A stretch of 64,000 nucleotides of DNA from Tachypleus tridentatus (GCF_004210375.1 NW_027467782.1:28127276-28191275); one strand, 5' to 3'. Counted from the first letter of the stretch, positions 1-13,706 are shown. Notes: generated by a model from the sequence alone, not told the origin. Numbers and translations are program-made.

Positions 1-2340
1 CATATAGTTTTCAATGATGCTTTCTTTTATTTTTGATTGTTTCTTTTTACTTACCATACAGATTGAGTATTCTTACATTGTAAAATAATTATTGCTCCAA
101 TGAGGCAGTCTCCTGTTACAGGACACAGCATTAAAAATCAAGTAAATACGTTGGATATACAAGATTGTTTAGTTTAAGAGTTGTTATTTAACTAACTTAG
201 TGATTTAACAATTAATGATTATTTAATTTTCATAAGAAAAGTGTTAAAAGCAATTATTTTAAAAGTGATGCCTTGTTTCCTTACTTTTTGTGCTCTATTC
301 CTACTTCCTAATTTTTCCTTTGAATTTTTTTGACATTTATTGAGATAGAATTAGTTACTAATAAAACCCAACTCATATCTATAGTTGGATTAAAGTTCAC
401 AGTAAAACACAAAGAATAAGCAGAACAATGACCATGCCAACTTTTTTATGTTGCACCATGTCAAGAACCACCAAGTACTGAAATATTATTCATTCCTAAT
501 TTGTTCCCTTACTTTATTGGTGATCCCATTTCTACCTCCTAATATTTTTATTTGAAACTTTTTATATTTGTCTTGTAGCATTTTTTGTACTAAGTCTCAA
601 GAGTGACTGGGCTCTAGGCCTATCCTTCTTGTAACTTTTTTCATTACTATCTCTCAACATTTCCGAGCTTTTGCTGTTATCTTTGATATAGTTTTTCTTC
701 CATCTGGCTCAAGTGACATACTTCTTTTTGGCTGGTTTGTTTGTTTAACATACTCAGCATTGCTCTTTCTAACCTTATTTCTATTCTCGCATGAATGCTC
801 TCTTCACTGGGACAAAAACGTTTTAAGGTTATCAACATAAGATTTTCTCCTTTTCTTAAAGGCATATATTAGAAAATGCAGTTTCAATTATTATGTACAA
901 TTTCAGATGTCAAGAGATCACAGTCAGTTTGAAGACAAAGCAAACGTAAATTATACAAGTTATCCTTTTTCTTTTCAGTCAAGAATACTCAAGCAAAGCT
1001 TTGTCAGAATTCAGAAATGGTGGTATGCATATTAATGTAAGAGACTCATGTATTAGGCTCCTACTTCTCTGATGGAATTGCTTCGTTCAACACAGATCCT
1101 TTAAGTCAGATGTAAATAAATTAAAACTTTATTTTCAAAAACTAGATCACAGTTAATGCTTGATGATAATCAAAACCAATATCACACAATTTTTTTTCAT
1201 AAGTATTTCTGTTATAAATGAAAGATAATATTCTAACACCTCCATAAACATGAGACTTCAAAGTGCAGATTTTCTTTAGATATAGATCTAACAGTCTTTT
1301 ATTAATTTATTCACATCCCAGTGGAAAATTGAAACAATTTCATTAAGATACTGACATGAAACTTCATAAAAATAAATACTGAGGTTAAGGTTAATCAGTA
1401 TTTAACTGAATGTATCAGTATGGAGTCTTATCAAATTGCATACTTAGCTTAAAAGAAATGCATCAACTTAACTAATGTGCTAATACAGCATTTTATAAAA
1501 GTACATATTGAGGTTTATAAGACAAATAATAATCAACCTTACTGAATATCCAGCAATATCCTCAGGTGGAACTGGTACACTGTATGAGTCCATTTAATCA
1601 TACAACTCTCTCGTCACATTTATGCCTGCTTCCATATCTTCTATCTGTTACAATTTTAATTTCCAAAGCTTATTATTATTCTTACAGACAGAGTTTTAGA
1701 TCGTGTATGTAATCATGGTGATGGTATAACAAATACTTTAAGTTACTTTTTATATATATAATAAATGTTTCTTTCAGCACAAAGACATAGAATGGGCTAT
1801 CTGTTCAATGTTCGATTTCCCATAATAATATAGTATAAAATAAATGAGATTTCCCACTAATTCATTTATTTGTATTGTGATGCATTTTGTAACTTAATTA
1901 CATACATATGTGTAAATGGAATGTAGTAGTAAAATCAAATTAATGAACTAATATATACAATTTTAGTGAATTAATATATTGGACCACATGCAAAGTGCAC
2001 CAAAGTTATATAAATTAAACTGAAAAAATTTGAAAATAATACTGCTATTTTTTGTAACTATTATAATGCACCAGTTGCTTCCAAAAATTCTGTTAACCTT
2101 ATTATAAACTAATATTGTGGGTGAACAATAAAATATTGTATATAACTATGTATTTGTAGATCAGCTTGTGTGTGTGTCATCTGATAACAGAATATCCTTC
2201 CTTTTATTCAGAGCATATGCTTTTCCAATTGTCACCAAACTATGGTAATTATTTTTCATTTTCAAATGCATTTTGAAACAAACTTATCTGCATAAGAAAG
2301 CCTCGAGTTGAGACGAGTGTTTTGTTTTTAAAATTCCTGT
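1..2340. other. AT-rich non-coding stretch
   Basis: I see no gene, RNA or classifiable repeat here. The only minus-strand open frame of note (677-865, 62 codons) is low in information, has no recognisable domain and is probably chance. The stretch may be intron or intergenic DNA upstream of the exon-like frame at 2353. Confidence 0.5.
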
Positions 2341-2352
2341 AATTATCTTTTC

Positions 2353-2606
2353 AGGTGGAAATAATAGCCTGGTTTGGTGTTTATATTATAAGAACCATTT
2401 CTAACACCAGGAGAAATGCTGGATGTGGTTTATCTATTGTTATACTGTTGATGCACAATATATTCACAGACCAAGCATTACAGTCTTGTCCTGTCACAGG
2501 TGGCTTGGCAAAAGACACAGGCTGCTCAGAAGAAATGGCAATATCTTTGTTTGAACCAGCAGTTGAGGCTATAGTTGATAAGTTACTCTATATGCAGGCA
2601 TTGTAA
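2353..2606 (+). CDS. Exon-like open frame, terminal-exon candidate, unrecognised
   Basis: A pyrimidine-rich tract ending TTTTCAG immediately precedes an 84-codon open frame that runs to a TAA at 2604-2606, which is what a last coding exon looks like. Composition is more protein-like than its surroundings: an N-terminal hydrophobic stretch (IIAWFGVYII), a TRRNAG motif, and a C-terminal acidic/hydrophobic helix-like segment (LFEPAVEAIVDKLL). I do not recognise the family. The helical, HEAT-like texture is only an impression. No upstream exon was identified in 1-2340. It could be a decayed exon or a chance frame. Confidence 0.35.
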
Positions 2607-2689
2607 ATGTGGATTGCAATAATTTTATTATCTTGAAAACCTAAAGTGTGTGTATTTAAATTCAGATACAATTTACTATTGCTAATGCA

Positions 2690-2810
2690 CCTCAGTGGCA
2701 CTGCAGTATGTCTGTGAACTCACACTGCTAAAACTGGGTTTTGATACCTGTGGTGGGCAGAACAAAAATAGCCCAATGTGTAGCTTTGTGCTTAATTCTA
2801 AACAAAGAAA
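2690..2810 (+). mobile_element. SINE family B copy
   Basis: About 120 bp matching the consensus shared with the copies at 5.5, 15.1 and 50.6 kb: a CTCAGTGGCAC-like start, the block CACTGCTAAAACTGGGTTT, GTGGGCAGA, then AGCTTTGTGCTTAATTCTA and an A/C-rich tail. It is diverged and has no clear target-site duplication, so it is an old insertion. Confidence 0.7.
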
Positions 2811-3829
2811 TGGTTATTGTTAACTTTAACTTCAAAACTGGTTTGAAATATTTAATTTAGAATGTCCATGATTACAGTTTCTGATTTTCTCAACATTATG
2901 AAATAATTATTTGTGTGTCTGAACCAGCTTTACATTTGGAAAAAAACTGCATTAATCAAAGGAAAATAACATGCCTGAAAGGATGATCCCAGTTCTCTAA
3001 TAAAAGCCAGCAGAACAAAGTTAAGCAAATAAGGGTTGAAAACAGAAAACAAAGGAGCTCAAGGTGTCTACAAGTTCTGTAAACAAGGCTGTATTATTTA
3101 TGAAACTTTTATAAAATTCATCTGAGAATAAAACTGAATACATTTTGGCTAATCATTATCTAATACTTATCATAGAATAAATGTTCACTACAACCTAATC
3201 CACATTCAGGCACAACCAAACTGATTACATCCATAACTACTTTACTGTAAATTTTGAAAAATTGGAATGAAACATTAACTGGAAAACAACTCATTTTATA
3301 TCAAACAAAATTTTATAATTTCTTGCTGATGTGGCAAATTCTAGGTTTGATATTTTTCTGGCTAGATTTTTGGCAACAATATCTAAACATTATACAAATG
3401 GCACACTGATTTACAATATAATTACTGCCAGATTTTCTATTAATGTTCAGGGCATCCATTTTGAAATTCAAAGTTGATACCATTTGCAGCTATTTCAGAC
3501 CACTTGCATGGAAATGAGAAATAACAATTAACATCGACATATATATCACCACAATTTATGGATAAGAACCTGTCACACACATAATGAAATACTGATTTGT
3601 TAAGCTTTACTAACCAGACATGTCAAATATGACATCTGTTTAATGCATCCCTGAGAACACTGTGGTTTTATTGACAAGATTTGCTGCTAGCATTATTTCC
3701 ATGTCAATAAAAGTTTTATCTATAGTAAAATGATTCTTACAGAATGTAGTATTTGTTATTAAATTATTTAAAAATTGATTCAGTGATCAAGTAACATTAG
3801 GCTTTCTTATTACAGATAATCTAAGGGTC
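2811..3829. other. AT-rich non-coding stretch
   Basis: I see no coding potential or recognisable repeat between the SINE and the fold-back element. Confidence 0.5.
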
Positions 3830-4055
3830 ATATCAAGTAATTCATGATGATGAGAAACCCACTTGAAGTAAAAATGTATTCTCAAGACAGCTGGTATAGG
3901 TATTAACACTTTTGTTAAAATAAAGTACAGAATAATATTTCTAGTGTAGTTGCAAACTCTCTTTGTTAACCTTGGCCGAGAAGGTCAAAACATTGTTCTG
4001 TACTTTATTTTAATTAAAGTTTCAATACCTCCAGCCGTCTTGAGAATACATTCAA
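3830..4055. mobile_element. Fold-back (MITE-like) element
   Basis: Two imperfect arms of about 60 bp, 3873-3933 and 3995-4052, are reverse complements of each other. Both contain TGTATTCTCAAGAC and AATAAAGTACAGAA, and they surround a short loop with GGCCGAGAAGGTCAAAAC. The flank at 3830-3872 and the element match, in reverse, the copy at 19.88-20.05 kb, so this is a dispersed family rather than a local palindrome. No coding capacity. Probably a non-autonomous DNA element. Confidence 0.6.
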
Positions 4056-4689
4056 GTAATTTGTAAAATATAAAACATATAATAAAGACAGAGAAAAGTG
4101 TTAATATCAAGGTCTGATTGAAATGCCAGGGTGACAAAATTATAAGTAGTGTGACAGTGACTCAGATTTTTAATGGCAATCACCACAAAAGAACCATAGA
4201 GGCTCATAAAATCAGTGTTCAAGTACTGTTTTAACTCTACTTCAAAGTGTTTTGATGACTGACAAGCTCTTAAACAGTCACGAGACCAGTGTAGAACAGC
4301 TGAAAATTGCATGTAATAATAATAAAGACATGGGAAAAGAACAGGCATTCATGACTGAGCTGGAATCCTTGAATATAGAAGCCCAATTTAAAGAACTCAA
4401 TTAGCCTGCATTTGTCAACACAGATGACTGACAAAAGTTGAGTGAAAAGGACTTGATGACTGCTACAACAAGAATATCTTAGTGAACAATGAATAATTTC
4501 ACATGCATAAAAAACACTGTACTATAATAAACACAAGTTATTAAAATAAATGTATAATGGTAAACCTGTTACACCATCTAGGTTACTTGTGTTTAAATTT
4601 ACATTTAAAGATCAATTATTATTTTTCACTACTAGTCACATCTAATTTGGGAATAGATTTAAGTGAAAACTGTTATTATTAACTGGGTG

Positions 4690-5890
4690 CCTTTTTCTCC
4701 CATGGTTTTGAAATTGATTTGATTTTATGTCCTTTGAGTTATAGGTTATTTGGATGGACTTCTATATTTCATACTGAAGGGTCTTTTATCTCCGGCTTTC
4801 CTTTATTGATTTTGCACCTTATTTTTTGTTTTATATTTTACATTAAAATTTCGTATATTTCTAGATTTATTACTTTTATTTACTTTGTAAATACTAAAAG
4901 TTCCTATGTTAGGTTCACTCGTTAGTATTGAATACTTTCTCTTAGTATGTTTACTTATGTGTCTTTTTGGCTACCCTTCATGACTTCCCAGATCTCTTTC
5001 CTTCCTCCTCAGGATTGTATCTCATCCATTTGTTTTGTTGAGTTTGTTCAAATCCTCTATGCCAACTCAACTAGGATTTTACTCTCATTTATTTGTTTTA
5101 TCCAAAAATATGGAATATTGGAAACTCATCAAAGATGTGTTTTGACTATATACCTATCTGGAGAAACCTCACTTCACCATGGAATTCTACCTTTCATTTT
5201 AGTGAGTTTTTTCCTCAGAACTTTGAATGACCAAGTTCAGTTTGTTGGCCACCTATCTTCACATCTCAGTTGCCTCATTGTGACATCCTTTTCTTTGGTT
5301 CATCCACAATAGTACTGTCTTACAGTTCTGGGCACTGCCATTTGGTCTTTCTTCAGCTCAGTTCATATTTTGCCAAGAAGTATGATCTTTTGCATGCCAT
5401 TTTCACTAACTTAGCCTTCAGACTCACAATTACATGGTCAACTGGCTGCTACTACTGACTTTTTGGGCCAAGTCAGCAACCCACATTCATTTATTTCTTC
5501 AAGAGTCCCCCAGTACCACAGCTGTATGTCTGCAGACTTATAACACTAGAAACTGGGTTTAATAACTGGTGGGCAAAGTACAGGTAGACAACTGTGTAGC
5601 TTTTTGCTTAACTTCAAGGCAAACAAACAAACTCCTTCAAGAAGCTGCTTGAGTTGGGTTTCTCATAAAGTTGGAGAAGTTCTTTACTACCCCCAGTAGA
5701 ATGGGAGGTCAGGAAGGCTTTACCTTCTTCTCTCTCTGTGTGAGAGGTTTTATCTCTTTCAGGAATCCTTTGGTCAAATGCACATGATTTTCCTTTACTG
5801 GATGCTTCTTGACCAGTAGGACTTCTCCCATAGTCTCATGGGTTTTATACACTTACCCTCTGACCAGATTCCTCTACACAGTAACTTCGT
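4690..5890 (+). pseudogene. Decayed DIRS-like reverse transcriptase
   Basis: Across several frames the + strand shows landmarks of a tyrosine-recombinase (DIRS-type) retrotransposon RT. These are an ATYLHI block near 5251 (family DAYLHI), FWALPFGLSSAQFIF near 5327-5375 (family LPFGLSSAP) and, after an inserted SINE, a GFLIKLEKF-like block near 5657-5690 (family GxxINxEKS). Stops and frameshifts separate the blocks, so it is inactive. The 121-codon frame at 4947-5312 covers only part of it. Identification rests on motif order; other RT classes with LPFG motifs remain possible. Confidence 0.5.
5513..5630 (+). mobile_element. SINE family B copy nested in the DIRS-like remnant
   Basis: Carries the family B blocks (ATGTCTGCAGACTT, AAACTGGGTTT, TGGGCAAAGTA, GTGTAGCTTTTTGCTTAA) and ends in a CAAACAAACAAAC tail. 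A CTTCAAGA word flanks both sides (about 5498 and 5635), consistent with a target-site duplication. It splits the RT-like block, so it inserted after the DIRS-like element. Confidence 0.7.
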
Positions 5891-8800
5891 ATATTTCAAT
5901 TTATAAAATATACAATTTTCTATATATCAATATATAGAACAGTAATATAAATGCTTAAAGCTATATAAAGTGACAAAAACCCTATAACCTGAGCACTTTC
6001 AAAAGGTCACCCTTCAAATGTATTTTGGAAAATTATACATATTTTTTAAACTGTCAGTAGCAGTGCTGTTCTTGAAATAAATGTAAAACTATAAATGTGT
6101 TAACAGGGTAAGTCAGATTACCTAATGTAAACAGGTTCATAATAACTTCTAGTTTCAGATTGAACAGAAATACAAACTTTTAGTTCATTAAGACCTACTG
6201 TTTTAAAGTTTATCATTTTACTTTTGTTTTAATGTTTAGTCATGGATTACATATATATACAGAGACACATTCTTGCATGGAGGAAATGTTATCAAACTGA
6301 ATTAAAAGTTTTACTGAATAAAATAACTACCCTCAGAATTAGTTTTTAATTTTCTTTTGTCACCAGTTTTTGTGTGTCTCTTAAACATTATATGTACACA
6401 ACATTTTTTTCCAGATTTAACTTAAAAAGAAGCTCACTAAGTATTTGACATAATTTTTTTCAATTTACCTGGAACAAGACAGCTGCCACCTAGTGGACAT
6501 TAATAAATACAATGGATTCTTATTTGGTCTCTTCCTTTAATTGTGAAATAAATTTATTTTAAATATTCACAAAGGTATGGTAATTCTGATGATAGCTGTA
6601 TATGAATAAAAAAAATTCTGTGAAAAATTAGAAAGCTCAATTGAAATTCATCAGAAATAAATAAAACAGCTAAAACTACAAAGGTAGATACACCTTAAGC
6701 CATGACACAACAACAGAAATTTTAAATGTATTGTTTCTGCTTAATAAGAAGTAGAAATACCAAAATAAAATCTCTTATAATCAAAGTTTGTTGCCATATT
6801 TTAGAGGCTTACAGAAGAATAATGATACAAAAGTTATAAAGCAGACACTTAAATTAACACTTCCATAACTGGTTTTGTGTATTTACCATAAGCTTGTAAC
6901 CACCATGTAACTATGAATGTATATGCACCATAACAATGATAGTACCTAATGCAATTTCAAAAAACTTGGTATACAGTAAGCAAGTATTTTGCAAACAAAC
7001 ACAATTAAAATTTTCAGTTGAGAAATTTCATTAAAACTTTGTCCATAAATATAAGGAGTAAGATGGTGGGTGAATGGTGCAAATGTAAAGTGATTTTCAT
7101 GTCAAAATAAAAATAATTTTCTTTACCTAAAACTTTTAAAACTTTATTTGCATAATCACTAAATTTTTCTAAATATATGTAACTTTTTTTTTTCAGAAAA
7201 ACTTTGCAATGTTTTTCTTGTTTTATCTACCATAACATATACTGGGTTGGTGAACTTAAACTTACCTTGTTACCACCATATAAAATTATGAAATAAATAT
7301 AAATTACCCTTTTTCATTCTAGAATGATATAAAGTTATAACAAAATACTAGAACTGTTTATTTTAAATACCTTATAGCTTGTAACAGTACAGAGATGCTT
7401 ATATTTTATTGTTTATTGTACCTTGAATGTTGTGTAACTAATAATTATACCACACAAGTTGTAAATCCCTGAACAGATATGCAATGAACATTAACATATC
7501 AAATTATATAAATATATGTTATATATACATGAGCTGCTCACAAACATACTCTGTTAAGAAGAATTTCTTTTATTCTTTACTTTATCTTACAAGTTTCTAT
7601 TTTTACATTTTACTTACTGTTATAATAATAAAGAAAAAACATTAAAAACATGAAATAAAGTACATGTCTTGGTCTTTTCTTCATTTTTTATTTTATTTGT
7701 CATAAAATGTTATATTTTTTTACATATTAATGGCATTGATACAACAATTAATGCAAATAAGAACACAGAATAATAACACACAGAAAACACTGTCGTATAA
7801 TTATCATATTTTTCTGGCTTTCTAACTGTATAATAATATCCTCAAAGAAATTCAGCTAAGCTCTACAATTTCAAACGACAAAATAGATAGTGCTGTGTAA
7901 AGAAAACAACAAACTTCATCATTAGATAGATTAAAACTTTAGCTTTCTATTGGGTATCAATAATATTGTATAAAACATTAAAGAGAACTATTGGTATTTG
8001 TGAAAGATGGAATGCGATAGGTGGGTCTGATTATCTAGTTTGTGGTTTGTAGGAAAATAACAATGGGAGATATAAAAAGTATACTTTGTCTATATTATAA
8101 TTAGAAGTCTATGTGGCATTTCTTATTTCTTGGAGGGGTGTTCAATAAATTAGAGAAGAGGAAGAACTTAGAGATCAAATGTAACAATTCTAATACCAGG
8201 AAAAATTTAGGATTTTATAATTATTTATTTTTAACAATAAGAACTTTAAACAAATATTAAAATTGTGTTCACAAACTATGTTTTTTATACCAAATTTATC
8301 TGTGTATATTGACAATAAAGTCTTTGATTTAAACTTTAAATGTAACTCTGTAAAACATTGTGACATGCACACCTTAAGCAACAGAATGTCAAAGGGCTAA
8401 CAAAGTAGATATCTTTATACACAATCACCACAAAAGTATTACATGTAAACAAGTTCTCCATGAGCATTCAATAATAATATTAGAAGGTAGACAACTTCCT
8501 TTAATTATCACAATTTTTCTTGTTTTCTAATTTTTGGTGGTCAGGAGGTAGGTCAAATTGACCAACATTGTATAAAGAAAATAACATAAAATATAAAGTT
8601 TTACTAAAAACAAACAATTGTATATAAGACAGAGCAAATAAAATTTGACATTTTTAGATGAGGGTTATTTTTAGTCTTAAGATGTAAATTACTTTCCACA
8701 GAAATTAGTGACAAAAGTACTCAATATATTCACAGAAAAATTGTTTTTTTACTTTACTAAAAACACTTCACTAAAAATAATTTTTTTAATGTGAAACACT

Positions 8801-9228
8801 TATAACATTCACTGAAAGTCTGTCATTTGTTTTAAAGATATGTATACTACATTAAAAGTCATTAGTATCAAAAGTGTAAGTGAGTAAAGACAAAGATGTC
8901 ATGTGAGCAGTCAAACAGACCCATGCTGAAACAGGTAAATCTATACAAGTTCTCCATTTACAATATCCAAGGGAAAGCAACATTTTGTGTGTTAACCACT
9001 GACATGAAACTGGTTAAATGTCTGAACTATCAATTAGTGCACCATGACTCATGTATAATGAAAACCACAATCTAACAAAGCCATTTACCAGAAGATTTTG
9101 CATGCAGTGTTCATGCATACAAAAATAATTAGGCTAAGGACCATATGGTAGGTTAAAAGAAACAGTTCCAATTAAAACATTACATAAGGTATCAAATATA
9201 ATACAAATAGATAGTATTTGTCTCACTC
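5891..9228. other. AT-rich non-coding stretch
   Basis: Very AT-rich with many short A and T runs. I see no exon, RNA gene or classifiable repeat. The small minus-strand frame at 8190-8381 looks like chance. Confidence 0.5.
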
Positions 9229-9230
9229 TA

Positions 9231-9469
9231 CAGGGTGGCCCGTAAGTCCATACCCATCCATACATCTTATGTATCCAGTATATCTCTGTGCTGTCACTCA
9301 TTCTCGCTGCATAATATTATGTGAAACCATGTTCTGTGACACATTTTCAAGTGTAAATGAGCTTACATCAGCCATATTTCTCTGAAAAAAAAAAAAAAAT
9401 TTATAATACATGCGTAATTGAATATAACGTAATAACATATGGATGGGTAGGGACTTACGGGCCACCCTG
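9231..9469. mobile_element. Mariner-type MITE, 239 bp
   Basis: The element begins CAGGGTGGCCCGTAAGTCC and ends with the reverse complement GGACTTACGGGCCACCCTG. A TA dinucleotide lies outside each end (9229-9230 and 9470-9471), the target site used by Tc1/mariner transposases. The inverted termini are about 34 bp with a few mismatches (an ATACCC versus CTACCC type difference). The interior is AT-rich with an A15 run and has no transposase, so it would have moved using a partner enzyme. Confidence 0.85.
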
Positions 9470-9471
9470 TA

Positions 9472-12400
9472 TATAGAAAATGTATTCATGAGGTATACAT
9501 AGTACTTCATGTAACAGCTATTTAAAACATTCTACAAAGGCATCAAAGTCATGCTCATGTAATTGAACATGTGTCCACTCATCCTATTGTCTATATAATA
9601 ATAATCACAAAGAAATTAGAAGCTTTTATCCTATCAATTCTCCCAGATAATCTTATAAGCTTTCATAAGATCACTTCTTACTCTTCTTTACTCAGCATTT
9701 CCCTGCATGCAACCTAAAATCTTGTTTTCCTTATGATTAACTAACATATATTGTCTAGAAGACCTTAGGAACACCAACAATTATGCCTCAATCTTACTTA
9801 CTTGATTTTTACAATGTCTTAAATGCAATATGAGGTCCAGAAATTTATTAACTTCACCTTATTTTAGTTCTTTTATCCTCTGTTCTCTTACACTCCTAGG
9901 TATGTTTTAGTATTGTATATAGAATGCAGGTTAACTGGGTTACAACTAAAATATTCCTGGTTGACCAAGTATGATAATGACTGAAAATGTCTGATGACCA
10001 TTGCTGTCAGTGAACAAAGGTAATGAGGTGACCTTATTCACTGGACAAAGAATGTAAGTTGAAATTCTTGATATGAGCCTACTTTCTTTGTTCACACTTT
10101 TACTAAATGATCAAGAAGAAAGATGCACTACTTTGAAGAGCTAAATATTTAGCATTACAGATATCAATCTTGAAGTAAAGAGGACTGGAAGGTTAAACAC
10201 CAACCATCTTGTAGAAGAGGAACATTGTATTGTTTGAAATGGTAAGTGAGCTGCATCAGCTATTCCAATTTATCAGTAAAATAATGAATTTTAGTAGTCT
10301 GTTCTCTTTATTATACTTTTAAAATTAAACAATAAGTTATCCTGTTGTAAACACTCTCAAACTCCTATATTTTGTTTTTTCTTTACTTCATTTTTTTACC
10401 TAGTGTTTTCCTTACATCATTACAATATGTACCTGATTTCCATGTTTGTTTGTTTTTTCTCTTCATCATTTAGTACTGAAACTTATGTTAGTGAACTTTC
10501 TATTTGTCTTTCCTACAAGAAAACATCTCTTAAATAGCAATTTCTATAACTTTTTAAGAAATAAAAATTCATCCAATGTTTTTAGGTAAAAATAAAATAT
10601 CTTCTATTTCTAAACTATTTGGTTCAGAGACATCTCAAGAAATATTTCTAAAAACAGAGGGTTAAAGTCAGAAGCAATGAATTTGCCATTACAGGCAAGT
10701 GCTTACAATCAGACTCGATCATTTATAATATGTAAGACTCATTTAAGTCATACTGTAGATTTGCAGCTATATATACTACATAATAGTAAATGTTGGTCTG
10801 TTCTTTTACATTCTTAACCCTGCATTAGAATTTCACCCTGTATAAAACAGCTGCTCAAATAGGTACAGTAATCTGAAATTACACAAAGTCCATTATTTCA
10901 ATGGCATTTACTGTATATGTATACTAAGAACAATACATCTCTTTGGTAACCTGCTGCTGATATTACCAGCAAGTGGCAACAAGTTAATCCCAATCACATT
11001 ATGTCAGGGCTTACAGAATGTCATCAAGACTGCATAGATTTCTTTGAAGACCTGACTGACAATTGCCATATTTTATATCCAAGAAGCTGCTGTGGTAGTG
11101 ACATTTTCCATTATTAAGCTACAAGGTAGGTATCTGGAGGTTTTAAATAAAGCTGCTGATAAACCTAGCAATTTTTATTAGAACTCATAATCAAGTGTTC
11201 TTCATAAACACAATATAGGAGAACTAAAATTAATTTAGTACATCACTTCTTAGCTTGCAGCCTGAGCAAATATAATTATTGTCAGAAAACAACAAAATTA
11301 TAAACCCTGTCATTTTGAAAATCCTTCAAAGGTAATGAGCACATTGTGTTTTTGTAACTTACAAGAGGGTAAAAATTGTAGATAATGGAAAAGTAATTAA
11401 AAGTTTTAATGACATTATAAAATCTAAAAAATTATCAAATGTTTATACCCTAGTATTTTAGTAGTATTAAAAAGGATAAACAAATTCTTGCTTTTATGAC
11501 CTTGATGTTATGCACATAAAACACTTTTACAGGGGCATAAAAAACTGGCAGTGTTGAGTTCCTTTAGATTTTTTTTATGAGTAAAATTTTCTGAAGACAG
11601 TGATTGTATAGACTTATGAAAAATTAACAAATGTTTGAAACATCTAGATATTACTATTTTTGACTACAATTTTCATGATAACAAAACACTGCATTTACAT
11701 CTCAAAAGGTCCAAAATCAAATTCTATGACTACATGATGCACTAAACTCATACCTCACTGAATAACAAAATATACAACATGATTACTCCAGTTATGTTTT
11801 ACCAGATAAGGAAGATCATCAACACCTAAAGGCTATAATTACCTTTCTTCAGGAAATGAAATTCACAACATAATCACCAAATCAATGTAGTTAAACCCCA
11901 CTATGTAATAAAGCATGTATCACAACTACTCAAAAAACGTAGCTGATTATAACCAGAAAAAAAAATACATACCAGCACTGTTTGTACACTAAGTCCTGTC
12001 TAATCAGATAAAACATTGTACAGTGGCCAGCTGTGGTTTTGTGCAGAGAAAACCCATACAATGGCTCTCTGTGGAGAGCATATGTCAGCTTCCACTTGAT
12101 AAATCCACTACTGCTGCTACATAGCACATGAACACATTAGCAAATTTTTTATATGTATGGAATTTTTCCATTGTCTTGTGACTCCTAAAAATAACCCTCA
12201 AAGCTGATAATGAAAACATAAGGATATGAGCTACCTCAGATATAATTTTTTTTCACCTTTAAGAGATTGTAGATTGACCAAATGTTATTATTTTACCTGA
12301 ATAATAAATATAAAAAAGGTTCAGTCATAAAAGTGACATATTCTGATAAAATATAATAACTTTTAAATAGTTGTGTGAAACAAAATGAAGAAAAATTGCA

Positions 12401-12600
12401 AATATACTTTGAGAATGTAATGTAACAAGCTAGAAACATAAAATCCCTCTGAATGCATTAATTAATATAAAAACTACATGTACTTTGGACTTCAAAGGTT
12501 TATTATATGCATTAATGATCTAATGATTTCATTCATAAATAATTTCAACCAGACAATATGGTGAATGGATGGTGGATAATATTCTGTATACATTAGACGG
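9472..12600. other. AT-rich non-coding stretch
   Basis: No exon or repeat that I can classify. Small frames here (for example minus 11930-12127) have no recognisable domain. Confidence 0.5.
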
Positions 12601-12605
12601 AATGT

Positions 12606-12725
12606 GTTTGTTCTGTTATAGCAAAGCAGCATCAGGCCATCTACTGTGTCCACCAAGGGGAATCAAAGCCCTGATTTTAGCAATGTAAATTCAAACACTA
12701 ACCTCTTTCCTACTAGGGAACAGAC
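12606..12725 (-). mobile_element. SINE family C copy (minus)
   Basis: Read on +, it shows TTATAGCAAAGCAGCATCAGGC, CCACCAAGGGGAATCAAA and GATTTTAGCAATGTAAAT. The same block order occurs at 36.37-36.48 kb and, in the other orientation, at 37.16-37.24 kb. Reverse-complemented, the GATTCCCC part resembles a tRNA B box. Old and diverged. Confidence 0.55.
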
Positions 12726-13402
12726 AATGAACACTTGTATAACAGTTGTTATGGAGTGAATACCTTTTCTAAGTTAGCATTCACAAACTTCATATTATAA
12801 AACTGTTGTTATAACAAACTACTTACATCAATTGTATTCCAACCACTACTGTAGTTGTTGTATGCCAGTGAGCCTTATAAGCTATTAAATGCAATGGTAG
12901 CCCACATCAAGATCTTATATCAAGGTTAAAATAGCCTTCTTATTTACAAATTATAAACTTCTCTAAAAAAAAAGATTCCTAATTCTTTTAGCTTGTTTCA
13001 CCACAGTCAAATACATTAGACTACTGAAGGTTTTCAATGTGTGTAAATATTCATACTTAAATAATTTTAAACCTTTACACCACCATTATTTTCCAATGGG
13101 ATTCAAAACATATTTTTACATGGTGTCTTTGTTGTTAAAATTTGCAATAATTTTATCAAGATACAAATAATAGTTGATACTATGGAATAAGAACCAGAAT
13201 CTCATTTGATTAAGTAAGTGGTTCAAAAGTTGTATGAAGTTCAAAGTTAGAAAATTGAAAACAGATATTTAATTTCAAAGAGAATGGCTGATATTTACCT
13301 GTAAGTATTTTGCAGTAAAACAATATTTCATGGTTAAGAAGGCTCCAATACATACAAAGATACATTAACAAATCCACCATCATATCATATTATTTACAGT
13401 TG
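12726..13402. other. Non-coding stretch
   Basis: Nothing recognised. Confidence 0.5.
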
Positions 13403-13403
13403 G

Positions 13404-13706
13404 CGGCCCGGGATGGCCAGGTGGGTTAAGGCATGCGACTCGTTATCTGAGGGTCTCGGAAGAGCAACGACTTAACACTACCTATTGCCAACCCTAGGTT
13501 ATTCTTTTACCAAACATGCTTGACCTTTCAGCCGTGGAGACGTTATAATGGTTCAGTCTATCCAACTGTACGTTGGTAAAAGAGTAGTTCAAGAGTTGGC
13601 ATTGGATGGTGATGACTAGCAACCTTCCCTCTAGTCTTAAATTAGGGACAACTAGCGCAGGTAGCCCTCGAGTAGCTTTGCGCGAAATTCAAAAACAAAA
13701 CAACAA
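13404..13706 (+). mobile_element. tRNA-derived SINE family A, internally rearranged
   Basis: Starts GGCCCGGGATGGCCAGGTGG (tRNA A box) and ends in the family's TAGCTTTGCGCGAAATTC followed by an A/C-rich tail. Between the anticodon-like region and the AAACATGCT block the normal B box is absent. In its place (about 13460-13510) is a segment that reads like an inverted piece of the SINE's own middle (TTCTTTTACCAA is the complement of TTGGTAAAAGAA). The copy therefore suffered a local inversion or template switch. Confidence 0.8.

Noticed and set aside
4052-4348. 98-codon minus-strand frame
   Set aside because: Begins in the fold-back element and has no recognised domain.
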